Shown: positions 18,196-26,763 of the stretch, one piece after another
Numbering within the stretch: position 1 is the stretch's first letter
How the letters are laid out: every line of letters starts with the position of its first letter
Notes under the pieces: generated by a model
What the model saw: the letters and a program-made list of their open reading frames with translations, nothing else
Told to the model about the DNA's origin: nothing
Databases searched by the model: none
Made by a program: the position numbers and the translations under genes
Assembly (NCBI RefSeq): GCF_002286775.1
Contig: NZ_NSGJ01000034.1
Span: forward strand, 1 to 56,133
Direction: 5' to 3'
Source of the DNA: Myroides sp. N17-2
GTDB lineage: Bacteria; Bacteroidota; Bacteroidia; Flavobacteriales; Flavobacteriaceae
Length of the DNA: 56,133 nucleotides

Positions 18196-18768
18196 ATGAG
18201 AAAATTAGGTCTTAGTTTATTGTTACTACTTATTACACAAGTAAGCAGTTGGGCACAAGAAGGCAACATTCAGATACAAGTCAAACAAAATGGTGTAGTC
18301 GTTCCTAACCAAAATGGAGTAGTTCATCTTAAGAGCAATGAATTCACTTTTGAAGTAACTTCTAATAACATAGAGAGTTTTCTTATAGGAGCTACATTTG
18401 ATAAAGACCTGTATCGTTCAGCTATAGGAGAAGCTGATTTAGAAGTGCCTTGGTTTGAAAGTACTGCTTTTGCAGACGAAATGTTTAACCCTAACAAGGA
18501 GTTGATTATATCTGATGAATCTCCTAGTTATTGGTACTATACTAGTACCAACGATCATCGCTTTGATAAGAATCCTAAAGGAAATGCACAAAAATGGGTA
18601 GGTAATAGAACGATTAAAGTGCTTAATAACTTATCAAGCTATGAGCATATTCCACTAACCAAATTTAAAGACAATGTATATGTCTACATCTACTCTCCTG
18701 TCTATGATAAGGAGTATAACCTTATAGAAGTTTCCATTTTATATACTGTCGAATTAAAGTTTAATTGA
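18196..18768 (+). CDS. Secreted protein of unknown function
   Basis: 190 residues with a clear Sec signal peptide (LGLSLLLLLITQVSSWAQ, cut after Gln21). The mature part looks beta-rich, with a short repeat-like start (VVVPNQNGVVHLKSNEF) and several aromatic residues (SPSYWYYTS). No catalytic motif or known family was recognised. It is followed by a terminator and then by the repeat-bounded toxin module. Confidence 0.65.
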   Translation: MRKLGLSLLLLLITQVSSWAQEGNIQIQVKQNGVVVPNQNGVVHLKSNEFTFEVTSNNIESFLIGATFDKDLYRSAIGEADLEVPWFESTAFADEMFNPNKELIISDESPSYWYYTSTNDHRFDKNPKGNAQKWVGNRTIKVLNNLSSYEHIPLTKFKDNVYVYIYSPVYDKEYNLIEVSILYTVELKFN

Positions 18769-18790
18769 AAAAGAAAACCGCTTATTACTT

Positions 18791-18824
18791 AAAAGTCCAA
18801 ACTCATTACTGAGTTTGGACTTTT
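18791..18824. terminator. Terminator at the head of repeat R1
   Basis: A perfect 15-bp stem (aaaagtccaaactca/tgagtttggactttt, loop ttac) followed by T-rich sequence. It ends the gene at 18196. Confidence 0.88.
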
Positions 18825-18923
18825 TACTTTTAATACATTCACACATTAAGGTGCAAATAGTTATGAAATAATGTAATCTAATAGCCGTAGGCACAATTCC
18901 TAATTAAGCATAGCGCCCCTAAT
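18791..18923 (+). repeat. Direct repeat R1 left of the TAC module
   Basis: About 133 bp, closely matching R2 (20346-20481). Both begin with a terminator-like hairpin and share tacttttaatacattca, then ttaaggtgcaaatagttatg, ataatgt, and finally ggcacaattcctaattaag followed by cgc and cctaat. Differences are scattered substitutions. In R2 the repeat runs into the last codon and stop of the response-regulator gene; R1 has no such gene beside it. R1 therefore looks like the duplicated copy of that gene's 3' flank. Confidence 0.75.
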
Positions 18924-19084
18924 ACGACCTGTCCATTAGTAAACGATCTATTAGCTCTTTCTGTAAATACTTTTATATAACATATTGATTACAAAAAATT
19001 TACAATGTGATTAAAAGAATTATATAAATTGTTGTCTGATAATAACTTAATCGGAAAAGCACTTATTTAGCTATAACTAAACAA

Positions 19085-19492
19085 ATGAGAAAATATTCAC
19101 TACATTTGTCTGAAAATATACCACATCAAACTAAAATAAAGGTTTATGAATTATTTGAGTATGGTATAAGTTCATTTGAAAAGTACATTCAAAAAATTGA
19201 AGCAACAGGTAATCATACTTCTGACTTAGCTAAACTGATTAGGATTATAGAAAACTCTTCTAATTTATTGAGGCAACCAGAGACTAAGTTTAGAGAAATT
19301 AAAGGTAAAGAGAAAAAACTTCAAGGGACTAAACTATATGAAGCGAAAGCCGGAATCCTTAGAGTTTATATATTCCATGAAGAAAGAACAGGGCGTATAA
19401 TTGTCACTGCAGGTAAAAAAAATGATCAGACCAAAGACATTAATAATGCCATAAAAACAATACAAGCATATAAAGATGAACAGCAAAAGTAA
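19085..19492 (+). CDS. higB: RelE/HigB-like toxin of a toxin-antitoxin-chaperone module
   Basis: A 135-residue small basic protein without signal or membrane segment. Its C-terminal half (KFREIKGKEKKLQGTKLYEAK, then GILRVYIFHEERTGRIIVTAGKKN, read in pieces) has the strand order of the RelE/ParE/HigB (Gp49-like) mRNA-interferase fold. The closing Lys-rich helix with AGKKNDQTKDIN is typical of HigB proteins. By family knowledge it would cleave mRNA at the ribosome. The toxin is first, the antitoxin overlaps it by 17 nt, and a SecB-like gene follows. That is the order of the mycobacterial HigB1-HigA1-Rv1957 TAC system. Catalytic residues cannot be assigned by eye. Confidence 0.75.
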   Translation: MRKYSLHLSENIPHQTKIKVYELFEYGISSFEKYIQKIEATGNHTSDLAKLIRIIENSSNLLRQPETKFREIKGKEKKLQGTKLYEAKAGILRVYIFHEERTGRIIVTAGKKNDQTKDINNAIKTIQAYKDEQQK

Positions 19493-19889
19493 AATAGAAA
19501 AGATTTTAAAGGAACCATCATACTGGATTGAGAGTGTGAATGGGGTGTTATACGATGCTATAATTAATTATATGGAGAGTAATAACTTAAATAGAACCCA
19601 ATTAGCAGATGAGTTACAATTAAGCAAAGGAAGAATCTCTCAAATATTAAATGATGGTGAGATTAACTTCTCCATTAATAAGATTATTGAAATAGCATTA
19701 AAAATAGGAATGTATCCTGATTTTACTCTTATAGAAAAACAAAAATATTTAGCAAAACACACGGGATATCAGAATAGTATTACTTTATTTAATGACTTCT
19801 CTGATATCGTTCTTACAAAGAAAACAAAAGAAACTAAAGTCATTAAACTAAATCAATCAACGCTTTATAAAGTAGTACTCGCAATATGA
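19476..19889 (+). CDS. higA: HigA-like antitoxin with helix-turn-helix and C-terminal extension
   Basis: 137 residues. An XRE-type helix-turn-helix is clear around 36-62 (LNRTQLADELQLSKGRISQIL). After residue 85 comes a tail of about 50 residues (from EKQKYLAKHTG to TLYKVVLAI) that is not part of a minimal HigA and ends in a hydrophobic stretch. In TAC systems an equivalent tail, the chaperone-addiction segment, makes the antitoxin unstable unless bound by its SecB-like partner. The start overlaps the toxin by 17 nt and the end overlaps the SecB-like gene by 4 nt, indicating translational coupling. It probably represses its own operon together with the toxin. Confidence 0.8.
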   Translation: MNSKSKIEKILKEPSYWIESVNGVLYDAIINYMESNNLNRTQLADELQLSKGRISQILNDGEINFSINKIIEIALKIGMYPDFTLIEKQKYLAKHTGYQNSITLFNDFSDIVLTKKTKETKVIKLNQSTLYKVVLAI

Positions 19890-20335
19890 AAAAAAAGGAT
19901 ATAGTTCTAGGATATAAAATAACTAAAATTCAATCTACAAAGTTTGAATTCAAAGAAATAGAAGAAGAGAAAATTAAAGTAGTTTTTTTTGACAATGAAA
20001 GTTTACGCGTTGATATGGGAGTCCAAATCCAAGTTGACAACGAAAAATCTATAGTAACTATTCATATAGAAACAAATGTAGTTGAAAAAGAAACTGAAGA
20101 TTCACTAATCAAGCATACAGGAATAACAAGTTTTATTATCAATGGTTTAGATGAAATGCTAAATAAAGAGGATGATTCGTATGATTTCCCACCAGAATTC
20201 TTAGTTCAACTATATTCACTATCTCATTCTCACGCTAGAGCTTTATTAGCTTCTAAACTATCGAGTACTGTTTATAGAGATAAATTCTTTTTACCCATAG
20301 TTGACCCAAAAAAAGTCTTCGGATTAGAAGATTAA
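19886..20335 (+). CDS. SecB-like chaperone of the TAC module
   Basis: A 149-residue acidic protein that I identify as a SecB-superfamily member. Alternating strands in the N-terminal two thirds (DNESLRVDMGVQIQVDNEKS, then IVTIHIETNVVEKE) are followed by SFIINGLDEML. The C-terminal helix HSHARALLASKLSST leads into FFLPIVDPKKVF, comparable to the SecB-like ending in which a small-residue helix precedes a PxxNP-type motif. By analogy with Rv1957 it would bind the antitoxin tail and protect it, tying toxin control to protein-export stress. Canonical SecB is uncommon in Bacteroidetes, so a general export role is also conceivable. The identification rests on pattern, not on a search. Confidence 0.65.
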   Translation: MKKKDIVLGYKITKIQSTKFEFKEIEEEKIKVVFFDNESLRVDMGVQIQVDNEKSIVTIHIETNVVEKETEDSLIKHTGITSFIINGLDEMLNKEDDSYDFPPEFLVQLYSLSHSHARALLASKLSSTVYRDKFFLPIVDPKKVFGLED

Positions 20336-20345
20336 TTATAAAATA

Positions 20346-20380
20346 AAAAGCCCAAACTCAATAGTATAGTTTGGGCTTTT
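20346..20380. terminator. Terminator of the TAC operon (head of repeat R2)
   Basis: A perfect 13-bp stem (aaaagcccaaact/agtttgggctttt) with a 9-nt loop and T-rich 3' side, 10 nt after the SecB-like stop. It is the counterpart of the hairpin in R1. Confidence 0.85.
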
Positions 20381-20481
20381 TACTTTTAATACATTCAGAT
20401 ATATTAAGGTGCAAATAGTTATGGAATAATGTCATCTAATTGCCACAGGCACAATTCCTAATTAAGCGCAGCGCTCCTAAT
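20346..20481 (+). repeat. Direct repeat R2 right of the TAC module
   Basis: The second copy of the ~135-bp repeat. Its right end overlaps the last codon and stop of the response-regulator gene (20477-20481). Together R1 and R2 bracket the three TAC genes exactly. Confidence 0.75.
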
Positions 20482-21109
20482 TCCTTTGGATAAGATTATA
20501 TTCAATAGCCATTTTGATAGCTGTACTCAAATTAGAAGTCTGAAACTTCTCGATTAAGTTCTTACGGTGGCTCTCTACTGTGTGATGACTAATAAACAGC
20601 TTTTCTGCTATCTGATTAGTAGTTAATCCAGTGGCTGCCTCTACTAAGATCTCTTTCTCACGACGAGTTAGCTTAGGGATTTGCTTTAAACCAATCTCTT
20701 CTTTTTTATCTAATACTATTTTAGATTGAGAGCATAGATAGCTTTCTCCCTTATAAACTTGCTTTATCCCTGATATAATCTCTTCTACTGAGGCGTTCTT
20801 CTGTATATATCCCTTTGCACCCTCTGTTAGACTGCTATTTATCACAGCATACTCATTGTGAACACTCAGCATAATAATCTCTACTAACGGAAACTTCTCT
20901 TTTAGTGGTTTGATTAGTTCTACTGTATTGATCTCTGCCAGATTAATATCTAATAGAATGATGTCTATATCTAGAGTAGATAGTCCATGTAGCATACTCT
21001 CTTTATCTCTAAAGCAAGCGACTACTTCTATCTCTGCTTGATTGCTTAATATATTCTTTAATCCTTCTAATAATAAAGGATGGTCATCAGTAATAGCTAC
21101 TTTAATCAT
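20477..21109 (-). CDS. LuxR/NarL-family response regulator
   Basis: 210 residues: a receiver domain (1-120) with the acidic pair Asp8/Asp9 and phospho-acceptor Asp54 in ILLDINL, then KGYIQKN with the conserved lysine. A C-terminal LuxR-type helix-turn-helix (about 145-205) contains LTRREKEILVEAATGLTTNQIAEKLF and SHHTVESHRKNL, read in parts. It would be phosphorylated by the histidine kinase encoded 2 nt upstream and act as a DNA-binding regulator. The targets are not evident from the window. Its stop lies inside repeat R2. Confidence 0.92.
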   Translation of the reverse strand: MIKVAITDDHPLLLEGLKNILSNQAEIEVVACFRDKESMLHGLSTLDIDIILLDINLAEINTVELIKPLKEKFPLVEIIMLSVHNEYAVINSSLTEGAKGYIQKNASVEEIISGIKQVYKGESYLCSQSKIVLDKKEEIGLKQIPKLTRREKEILVEAATGLTTNQIAEKLFISHHTVESHRKNLIEKFQTSNLSTAIKMAIEYNLIQRN

Positions 21110-21111
21110 AA

Positions 21112-23361
21112 TTATTGTTTAGGAAATTTAAACTCAATACTTGTTCCTACCTGTTCTTCAGAATGCACTGCCAACGTTCCTTTTAAAAACTGTATACGCG
21201 ACTGCACATTGTGAAAGCCTGCAGATTTCTTGAGGTTTAGTTTATTAATATCAAATCCTTTACCGTCATCCTCTACAGTTACTACGATATCCTGTTCTTC
21301 TTCTACCAACTGAATAATAATCTGAGAAGCGGTGGCGTGTTTTATAGCATTGTTAACTAACTCTTGTATAATGCGATAGACTAATAACTGTTGTTCTTGT
21401 GATAAGGAATTAGTGTAACTTAAAAACTCAATGTGAATATCTAATGTCTCATTAGACATACGGATAGCAAACTCATCTAATGCCTCTTTCAGACCGTAAT
21501 TGACTAACAGATCAGGCATTAGGTTATGTGCTACTTTACGCAGTTCGGCTACTGCCCCATCGATTTGATTGATTGATTTGTCAAGCCCTATTTTAGCTTG
21601 TCCATCTACTTTATCATTCAATTGTGTTAGGTGTAATTTGGTACCGGATAGCAATCCTCCTAATCCGTCGTGTAGATCACGAGCAAGGCGTCCTCTCTCC
21701 TGTTCCTGCCCTTGTAAAAGAGCAGTCAGCGTAGATATTTTAGAGTTTTGTTTCTCTTGTTCAATGGCCAATTTATGTAACGCATCACGTTGTTTCATCG
21801 TTTTTAAACGCTGTCTATAAACATAGAATAACAATAGCGCTAATAACGCAAAGAAAATGATAGAAGCGATATAGAAGATATTCACTTTATCTTTATAGGC
21901 TACAATGCTCTTATACGCCTGTAAATCCTTATTTTTTTGTTCTGCTTCTAATTGGAATAAACGAAGTTGTTGTATATTCTTTTGCACCTCCAATTCAGAG
22001 AATTTAAGCTTATTGCGGTGATTCTCCTCTGTTAACAATAAGTTATTCAGCACTTGCTCTCTTTGTAGTGCTAATGCCTGCATCAAGGTAATTTGCTGTG
22101 CGTCTTTATCAGACTGGTATTGTAGCTTAATTAGTTTCTGCTGTTGTCTCTCCTTGTCAAACTCTGCCTCTAACTTTTTGACTATCTCTAATTTGTCTTG
22201 ATTATAGATTGTCTTAAACAATTCCAAGTACTCCTTTTGATAATTAAACGCCTCTTTATAGTTACCCTGCTCAGCGTATATATCTACTAATGATTCGTAT
22301 ATATTTAATTCTATGTTTCGATCGACTATACTTGATTTGCTTATGGCTTGTTGTGCTTCTAATAGATAGGTTATCGCAGTATCTATATCACCATTAGCCA
22401 TATAGACAGACGATATAATACCATAGGAAGAAGCGATATGATCGGGTCTATCCATTTTTAACGCAATACCATTAGCTAACTTAGCATACTCTAGTGCTTT
22501 AGGACGATAACTATCCGGAAAGGAATACAGATATAAACTCGCTAGATTATTATAGGCAAATGACAAGTCAGATTGGTTATACATCACCTCTTTATTCTGA
22601 TTGAACACATCGATAGATTGTAAAAAATAGCGCTCTGCCAGTTGTCGATAATTCTGACTATCGGGATGATTACTGTATAGTCGGTCGTATAGGTTTCCCA
22701 TCTGCATAAAGGCAGAAAACTTTACCTGTGGATCGCTTTGTAGTAATGCGTATTGCAGTGAAGCTCTAGCGTACTTCTCATTTAGCTCATCCTCCCCTAA
22801 TTTATTATAGATAACGCTAAGCTCACTATTAGCTACAGATTTTCTCTTGTTTAAAGTAGTAGAACTTGGCGCTTGGTCATACAGCTTGATTGCCGTAATA
22901 ATATTGTGTACAGCCTTGTCTTGTTTGCCATTTCGGCTATTTAACCATCCCTCACAGTAAGCGACATATCCTTTGGCTTCAGCATCATTTGTCTTAAGGC
23001 TATATTGCTTGGCCAAGTCAAGACTTTTATCAGCATCTGCAGTATGCTTCATAATACGCAGATTCATAGCCTCTATACAATACAAAATACTTACACTACT
23101 GTAATCTCCTTTTTTTAAGGCTATTTGTACATTACAAGTCAATACTTGCTGTGCCTTATCTACCTTCTTATTTGCATACAAAGCTGACAAATAAGATAAT
23201 ACAACTGATGGTTGCCCATTGGCTGTATTGGTCTGTGCATTGTATTGCTTCTCCCAATTTTCGACAGACTGCGCATACATCGACGGCATAGCAACTGCTA
23301 ATACTGTAACAGTAATTACGCGAATCAACGAAATAGTAAAAGGGAAAAATAAGGTCTTCAA
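21112..23361 (-). CDS. TPR-containing sensor histidine kinase (HisKA_3 type)
   Basis: 749 residues. A signal peptide (ending PSMYAQ) is followed by a long periplasmic helical region with tetratricopeptide-like repeats (about 50-400), a coiled-coil linker, and one transmembrane helix (FYIASIIFFALLALLLFYVY, near 500). The dimerisation and phosphoacceptor motif is QERGRLARDLHDGLGGLLSG, with the phospho-His around 565. The C-terminal HATPase_c domain has the N box ELVNNAIKHA and the G box VEDDGKGFD. This is the common Bacteroidetes architecture that pairs with NarL-type regulators; the partner is the adjacent gene. The signal sensed is unknown. Confidence 0.9.
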   Translation of the reverse strand: MKTLFFPFTISLIRVITVTVLAVAMPSMYAQSVENWEKQYNAQTNTANGQPSVVLSYLSALYANKKVDKAQQVLTCNVQIALKKGDYSSVSILYCIEAMNLRIMKHTADADKSLDLAKQYSLKTNDAEAKGYVAYCEGWLNSRNGKQDKAVHNIITAIKLYDQAPSSTTLNKRKSVANSELSVIYNKLGEDELNEKYARASLQYALLQSDPQVKFSAFMQMGNLYDRLYSNHPDSQNYRQLAERYFLQSIDVFNQNKEVMYNQSDLSFAYNNLASLYLYSFPDSYRPKALEYAKLANGIALKMDRPDHIASSYGIISSVYMANGDIDTAITYLLEAQQAISKSSIVDRNIELNIYESLVDIYAEQGNYKEAFNYQKEYLELFKTIYNQDKLEIVKKLEAEFDKERQQQKLIKLQYQSDKDAQQITLMQALALQREQVLNNLLLTEENHRNKLKFSELEVQKNIQQLRLFQLEAEQKNKDLQAYKSIVAYKDKVNIFYIASIIFFALLALLLFYVYRQRLKTMKQRDALHKLAIEQEKQNSKISTLTALLQGQEQERGRLARDLHDGLGGLLSGTKLHLTQLNDKVDGQAKIGLDKSINQIDGAVAELRKVAHNLMPDLLVNYGLKEALDEFAIRMSNETLDIHIEFLSYTNSLSQEQQLLVYRIIQELVNNAIKHATASQIIIQLVEEEQDIVVTVEDDGKGFDINKLNLKKSAGFHNVQSRIQFLKGTLAVHSEEQVGTSIEFKFPKQ

Positions 23362-23433
23362 GGATATAGATATTATGGACTTAAGCCTGCAAAGATAGAT
23401 TTTCTTAGCTAAGGCGACTTGTTTATTACACTT

Positions 23434-24195
23434 CTAGGTATATTCAAAGCAAATTACAGCTTTATTAATATCTTGATTATAGAATAAAAATAACATATCA
23501 GCGGCACTCTGTTGAAAGTCATATCCTTCTATAGTAGCAATATGAGGGAATAACTCACCATTGTGGTGTGGTTTTTCTATTATATTTTCTCCGCCGTATT
23601 TACAGTCTTCTAAAGAAAGGTTGTCAGTGTTTAATTCCTCAAAAACACCGTATATCTTCTCTGCTAAACGCTCTATATAATAATCTGAATGTTTTCCATT
23701 ATCCATATCCTCTACAGTAAGTTGACGCAATCTTTCTAGACTTCGGATATCTTCTACGTGTAAGCCTGGACGATCATAATCTTTATCACATAACTTACCA
23801 TACTGCTGATAATATGCTTTTCGCAGTTGATACACTGCCTCATTCTTATTGTATTCTATCTCTAATGCTGAGTATTTATTCTGATAATCCTCAGCAGTTA
23901 TCACTGTACTCACTGAAAAGAAGTTCCAATCTGCATCGAACTTATACTTCCCGTCAATCACATCAAATCCAAACATATCTGCTTTAGTATAGTCTGTATG
24001 GTATTCTGGCTTATCCTCTCCTACACATCCATCGTAAATCTCCTTAACAGAAACGATGTGTAACCATTGGTCTTTAGTAGGATCTATCAGCTTAAGATTA
24101 AAAGAACAGATAGGTAAGAAATACTTCTTGTGATTTTCGATATCGTCATAGAATACATCTTCGTATTCAGGGAATAATTTTATTAATGGATTCAT
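23434..24195 (-). CDS. Conserved hypothetical cytoplasmic protein
   Basis: 253 residues from the start MNPLIKLFPEYED. The frame continues upstream to 24234, but that would overlap the preceding gene's stop, while the chosen ATG follows it by 16 nt. The protein is acidic, rich in Tyr and Asp, without signal peptide or membrane segment. FSVSTVITAEDYQNKY and the closing SAADMLFLFYNQDINKAVICFEY are distinct but not recognised. It is probably cotranscribed with the lipoprotein gene just upstream. No function is proposed. Confidence 0.6.
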   Translation of the reverse strand: MNPLIKLFPEYEDVFYDDIENHKKYFLPICSFNLKLIDPTKDQWLHIVSVKEIYDGCVGEDKPEYHTDYTKADMFGFDVIDGKYKFDADWNFFSVSTVITAEDYQNKYSALEIEYNKNEAVYQLRKAYYQQYGKLCDKDYDRPGLHVEDIRSLERLRQLTVEDMDNGKHSDYYIERLAEKIYGVFEELNTDNLSLEDCKYGGENIIEKPHHNGELFPHIATIEGYDFQQSAADMLFLFYNQDINKAVICFEYT

Positions 24196-24211
24196 AGTTT
24201 TTGTTTTAATG

Positions 24212-24727
24212 CTAAATCTTCGCAAAGAAGTCAAATGTATTTGTTGCTATTAACTTAGGTTCTTGATTCGGATGTTCTTCATATACTTCTACGTGGACTA
24301 CTTTCACATGAGCAGGTATCTTATACTCCTTTTCCTGACTGTAGTTATACCCTGCTATAGAGGCTCCTTCTTTACCAGGTTTATGCTTAATAATCACATA
24401 GTACTTTAACGAAACGCTATTGCCAGACTGCTCTCCTTCTTCAAAGCGTATCTTAGATACATGCTGAATGTGATGACCACCTGACGCAATATTACCTTGT
24501 ATATTAAATACTACCAAGTTACCTTCTTTAGATAGTAGATATACAGCAGGTACAAATCTCTCTGTAACCTCCTGATAAGTGGTATAAGTATGTTGTTTTC
24601 CTGTTTCGGGTACTTCTCTAGTCACGCGCTTAGGTTCTGACATCACAGTACTTACCTGAAGCTTATCAGCATTGGTTTTACAACCCCATAAAGCGAAAAG
24701 AGAAGCTAAAAGCATAAAGTATTTCAT
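24212..24727 (-). CDS. Lipoprotein of unknown function
   Basis: 171 residues from the start MKYFMLLASLFALWGCKTN, a typical lipoprotein signal with the lipobox LWGC. An upstream in-frame ATG at 24751 would add eight residues before the signal and is less likely. The mature domain is beta-rich, with a central segment FVPAVYLLSKEGNLVVFNIQ. It is followed on the same strand by a hypothetical gene after 16 nt. The upstream side is occupied by MITE-like copy B, so the promoter must lie inside or just beside that repeat. Confidence 0.65.
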   Translation of the reverse strand: MKYFMLLASLFALWGCKTNADKLQVSTVMSEPKRVTREVPETGKQHTYTTYQEVTERFVPAVYLLSKEGNLVVFNIQGNIASGGHHIQHVSKIRFEEGEQSGNSVSLKYYVIIKHKPGKEGASIAGYNYSQEKEYKIPAHVKVVHVEVYEEHPNQEPKLIATNTFDFFAKI

Positions 24728-24753
24728 TACTACATTTTTAAACATATCCATTG

Positions 24754-24917
24754 GTTAAACCCAGAAACAGCGATAGACATATAAACGAAAAGCAATTATA
24801 CAAAATAGGTCTGAATTAGTGATAAAAGCATACTGTAGTATGGTTGTAGAGCTAATGAAAGAGCTATGAAGTAGAATTGATTTGTAGTATTTGGCTAATG
24901 CTGATTCTGGGTTAAAA
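24754..24917 (-). repeat. MITE-like intergenic repeat, copy B (best preserved ends)
   Basis: About 164 bp bounded by 17-bp terminal inverted repeats: ttaaacccagaaacagc at 24755-24771 and, reading inward from the right end, tttaacccagaatcagc, which match at 15 of 17 positions. The central palindrome catact-gt-agtatg is at 24829-24842. The interior shares long blocks with copies C and D (for example attagccaaatacta and aattctacttcatag). The element occupies most of the space between two lipoprotein genes. Confidence 0.75.
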
Positions 24918-24921
24918 GTAA

Positions 24922-25096
24922 TACTTCTTACCCTATATAATCTCACTGATAATAGTGGTTTTCTTGTTTTACACCTTATTATGGGGTAAATCATTCTATG
25001 ATAATCAGGCATATCTGTCAAACGTTTTTCAACCTGAAACTATCTATTTCAACTGGGTAGTAACACTAACTACTTCATTATTTTTCTATCTCTTCA
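24922..25096 (+). pseudogene. Possible remnant of a membrane-protein gene
   Basis: One plus-strand frame reads a highly hydrophobic peptide with two plausible membrane helices. These are YFLPYIISLIIVVFLFYTLL, and after a polar loop (GKSFYDNQAY), a second helix ending FFYLFITLNTLYLYK. There is no ATG, only a GTG at 24955, and the frame runs into the 3' end of the opposite lipoprotein gene. The composition looks more like a former coding sequence than random AT-rich DNA, but chance cannot be excluded. It directly abuts MITE-like copy B. Confidence 0.25.
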
Positions 25097-26566
25097 TTAC
25101 TCTAAATACTCTTTACCTGTATAAATATCAATATAATAACTCACTGTTTTACCTTGAAGTATTACTTGAACTAACCCATCATAACTAATGTATTTATAAG
25201 CCCTCATACCTATCTCTTCTTTTTTATAATTGTTATAGAGTACATAATTCCCTTCTGTTCCTTTCTGTAAAGCATAGATACCTTTAGCAGTATCTAAAGC
25301 TAGTATAGAAGTGTACTTAGGTTCTATACTCCATAGCTGCGCTTTTCTATCCCATACCCCATATATACTATCTCCTTCTTTACCTTTTATATTTACAAGA
25401 TATAATTCATTACTATCAGCATAGTACTTTACTGAAGTAACCTTCTGATGAGGCACAACCATTTCTTTAGAGGGCCAGACAAGTCTCCCTATTTGATCTG
25501 CTACCTTAAAACTATCCAAATCAAGATCTTCTACCACCTTACCATTTATATCTAGATAAAGCCAATCATAAGCCCAAATATCGTGATCATAATTAAAAAC
25601 ACCCAACAAGAAATAAGGAGAATTAGCAATAGAATATACTAAAGACGTTCGCTTAATAAAGTCTATTTGTACAGGAGTAGCCTCTTTAATAGCCTTGGGG
25701 AAGACTTTATCATACTGTGGAAAGGCATAAACATCATTTGTCTTCGTATCCACTAAAAGCTTAGGTACCTCAGGTGCATAACGCTCTTTATTGATTTCGT
25801 TTAATACAATACGCTCACTTCCAAATTGAATTGTAAGTGTTTCGCTCCCTTTCATCTCTTTGTGAACAGCATTCTTTTGATTCAACTCATATATTGAAAA
25901 ACTCGTCGCTGAAGTCTTTATAAAGCGCTTATTGTCTAATAGTTCCGTAATATGGCGTTCTACTCGATGCAAGAGACCTTTCTTGATTTGATATATACAT
26001 TCATTCCAAAAAACGTGATGTTCATCCACCGAGGTCATATCCAAATAGTAAGTATCATATAAGTAGGGAAAGTCTTTCTCAAGTAAGACCTGCTTTGTTT
26101 CCAGCACACCTATTTCTACTTGATGATAAGTCTGTTCTTTCTTAATAGCACCTCCTAAGATATTCCATTCCCAATTCCATATCGGCATCTTCTTCTCATA
26201 TTCTCTCTCCTTTTTATAAAAAGTCAATCCATTCTCCACCTCTAAGGAGATTATCTTATCTGTAAAATCAACTATAGTCTTACCCTTACTATCAATCACC
26301 CCATACTCTCCTTGATCATTTATAACCACTGCAAAACCTGTATTTGTATACAAAGAAGCGCTTTTATATCGCTGATTATTAATAGGTTTTAAACTACCCT
26401 TATCTACGTAGACGAAGTCATTTTGTTTCGTTAAGAATGGAACAGAAGTAACCACATCTGCCTTTAACGGTTCTAAAGATAAGTTATCACTTTTAACCTG
26501 TGTACAAGCAGTCACTGATGTCAACATCAGAAGGTTTGTTAATAGAGCTACTTTCATTCTTTTCAT
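25097..26566 (-). CDS. Large lipoprotein with WG-repeat-like segments
   Basis: 489 residues with a lipoprotein signal (lipobox SVTACT, Cys21). The body contains short modules of the type GYGVIDSKGKTIVDF (near residue 88) and, near the C-terminus, SIYGVWDRKAQLWSIEPKY and YKYISYDGLVQVIL. These resemble WG/KWG repeats that form beta structures. Most of the protein shows no other motif. It probably sits on the inner face of the outer membrane or at the surface. Its function is unknown. Alone on its strand, with AraC divergent from it. Confidence 0.6.
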   Translation of the reverse strand: MKRMKVALLTNLLMLTSVTACTQVKSDNLSLEPLKADVVTSVPFLTKQNDFVYVDKGSLKPINNQRYKSASLYTNTGFAVVINDQGEYGVIDSKGKTIVDFTDKIISLEVENGLTFYKKEREYEKKMPIWNWEWNILGGAIKKEQTYHQVEIGVLETKQVLLEKDFPYLYDTYYLDMTSVDEHHVFWNECIYQIKKGLLHRVERHITELLDNKRFIKTSATSFSIYELNQKNAVHKEMKGSETLTIQFGSERIVLNEINKERYAPEVPKLLVDTKTNDVYAFPQYDKVFPKAIKEATPVQIDFIKRTSLVYSIANSPYFLLGVFNYDHDIWAYDWLYLDINGKVVEDLDLDSFKVADQIGRLVWPSKEMVVPHQKVTSVKYYADSNELYLVNIKGKEGDSIYGVWDRKAQLWSIEPKYTSILALDTAKGIYALQKGTEGNYVLYNNYKKEEIGMRAYKYISYDGLVQVILQGKTVSYYIDIYTGKEYLE

Positions 26567-26763
26567 TTTTGCATTCGATAAGTAACAATATTAAAAAGAT
26601 AATCAGAAGGAATCAATCCCTATTAGTAGGGATGTTTAGAGGCAGATACTATAGACGATGTTTACAGATATTCATTATCACACATATAATAATATTCCCG
26701 TTTTATTTCCTAATTTTAAGCCATTGCTATTACATAGCGATACACTTAAAGAAGTGACATTAT

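Larger units (their letters stand above)
18769..19084. other. 316-nt intergenic region with terminator and repeat copy R1
   Basis: Between the secreted protein and the toxin gene. Its first half is the direct repeat R1 (18791-18923), including a terminator hairpin. The second half should contain the promoter of the toxin-antitoxin-chaperone operon, but I see no good TAnnTTTG box. Confidence 0.6.

Noticed and set aside
24755..25021. Open frame of 88 codons on the minus strand across repeat copy B
   Set aside because: It reads the repeat and the flanking non-coding DNA. Composition is odd, and the other copies of the repeat do not preserve the frame.
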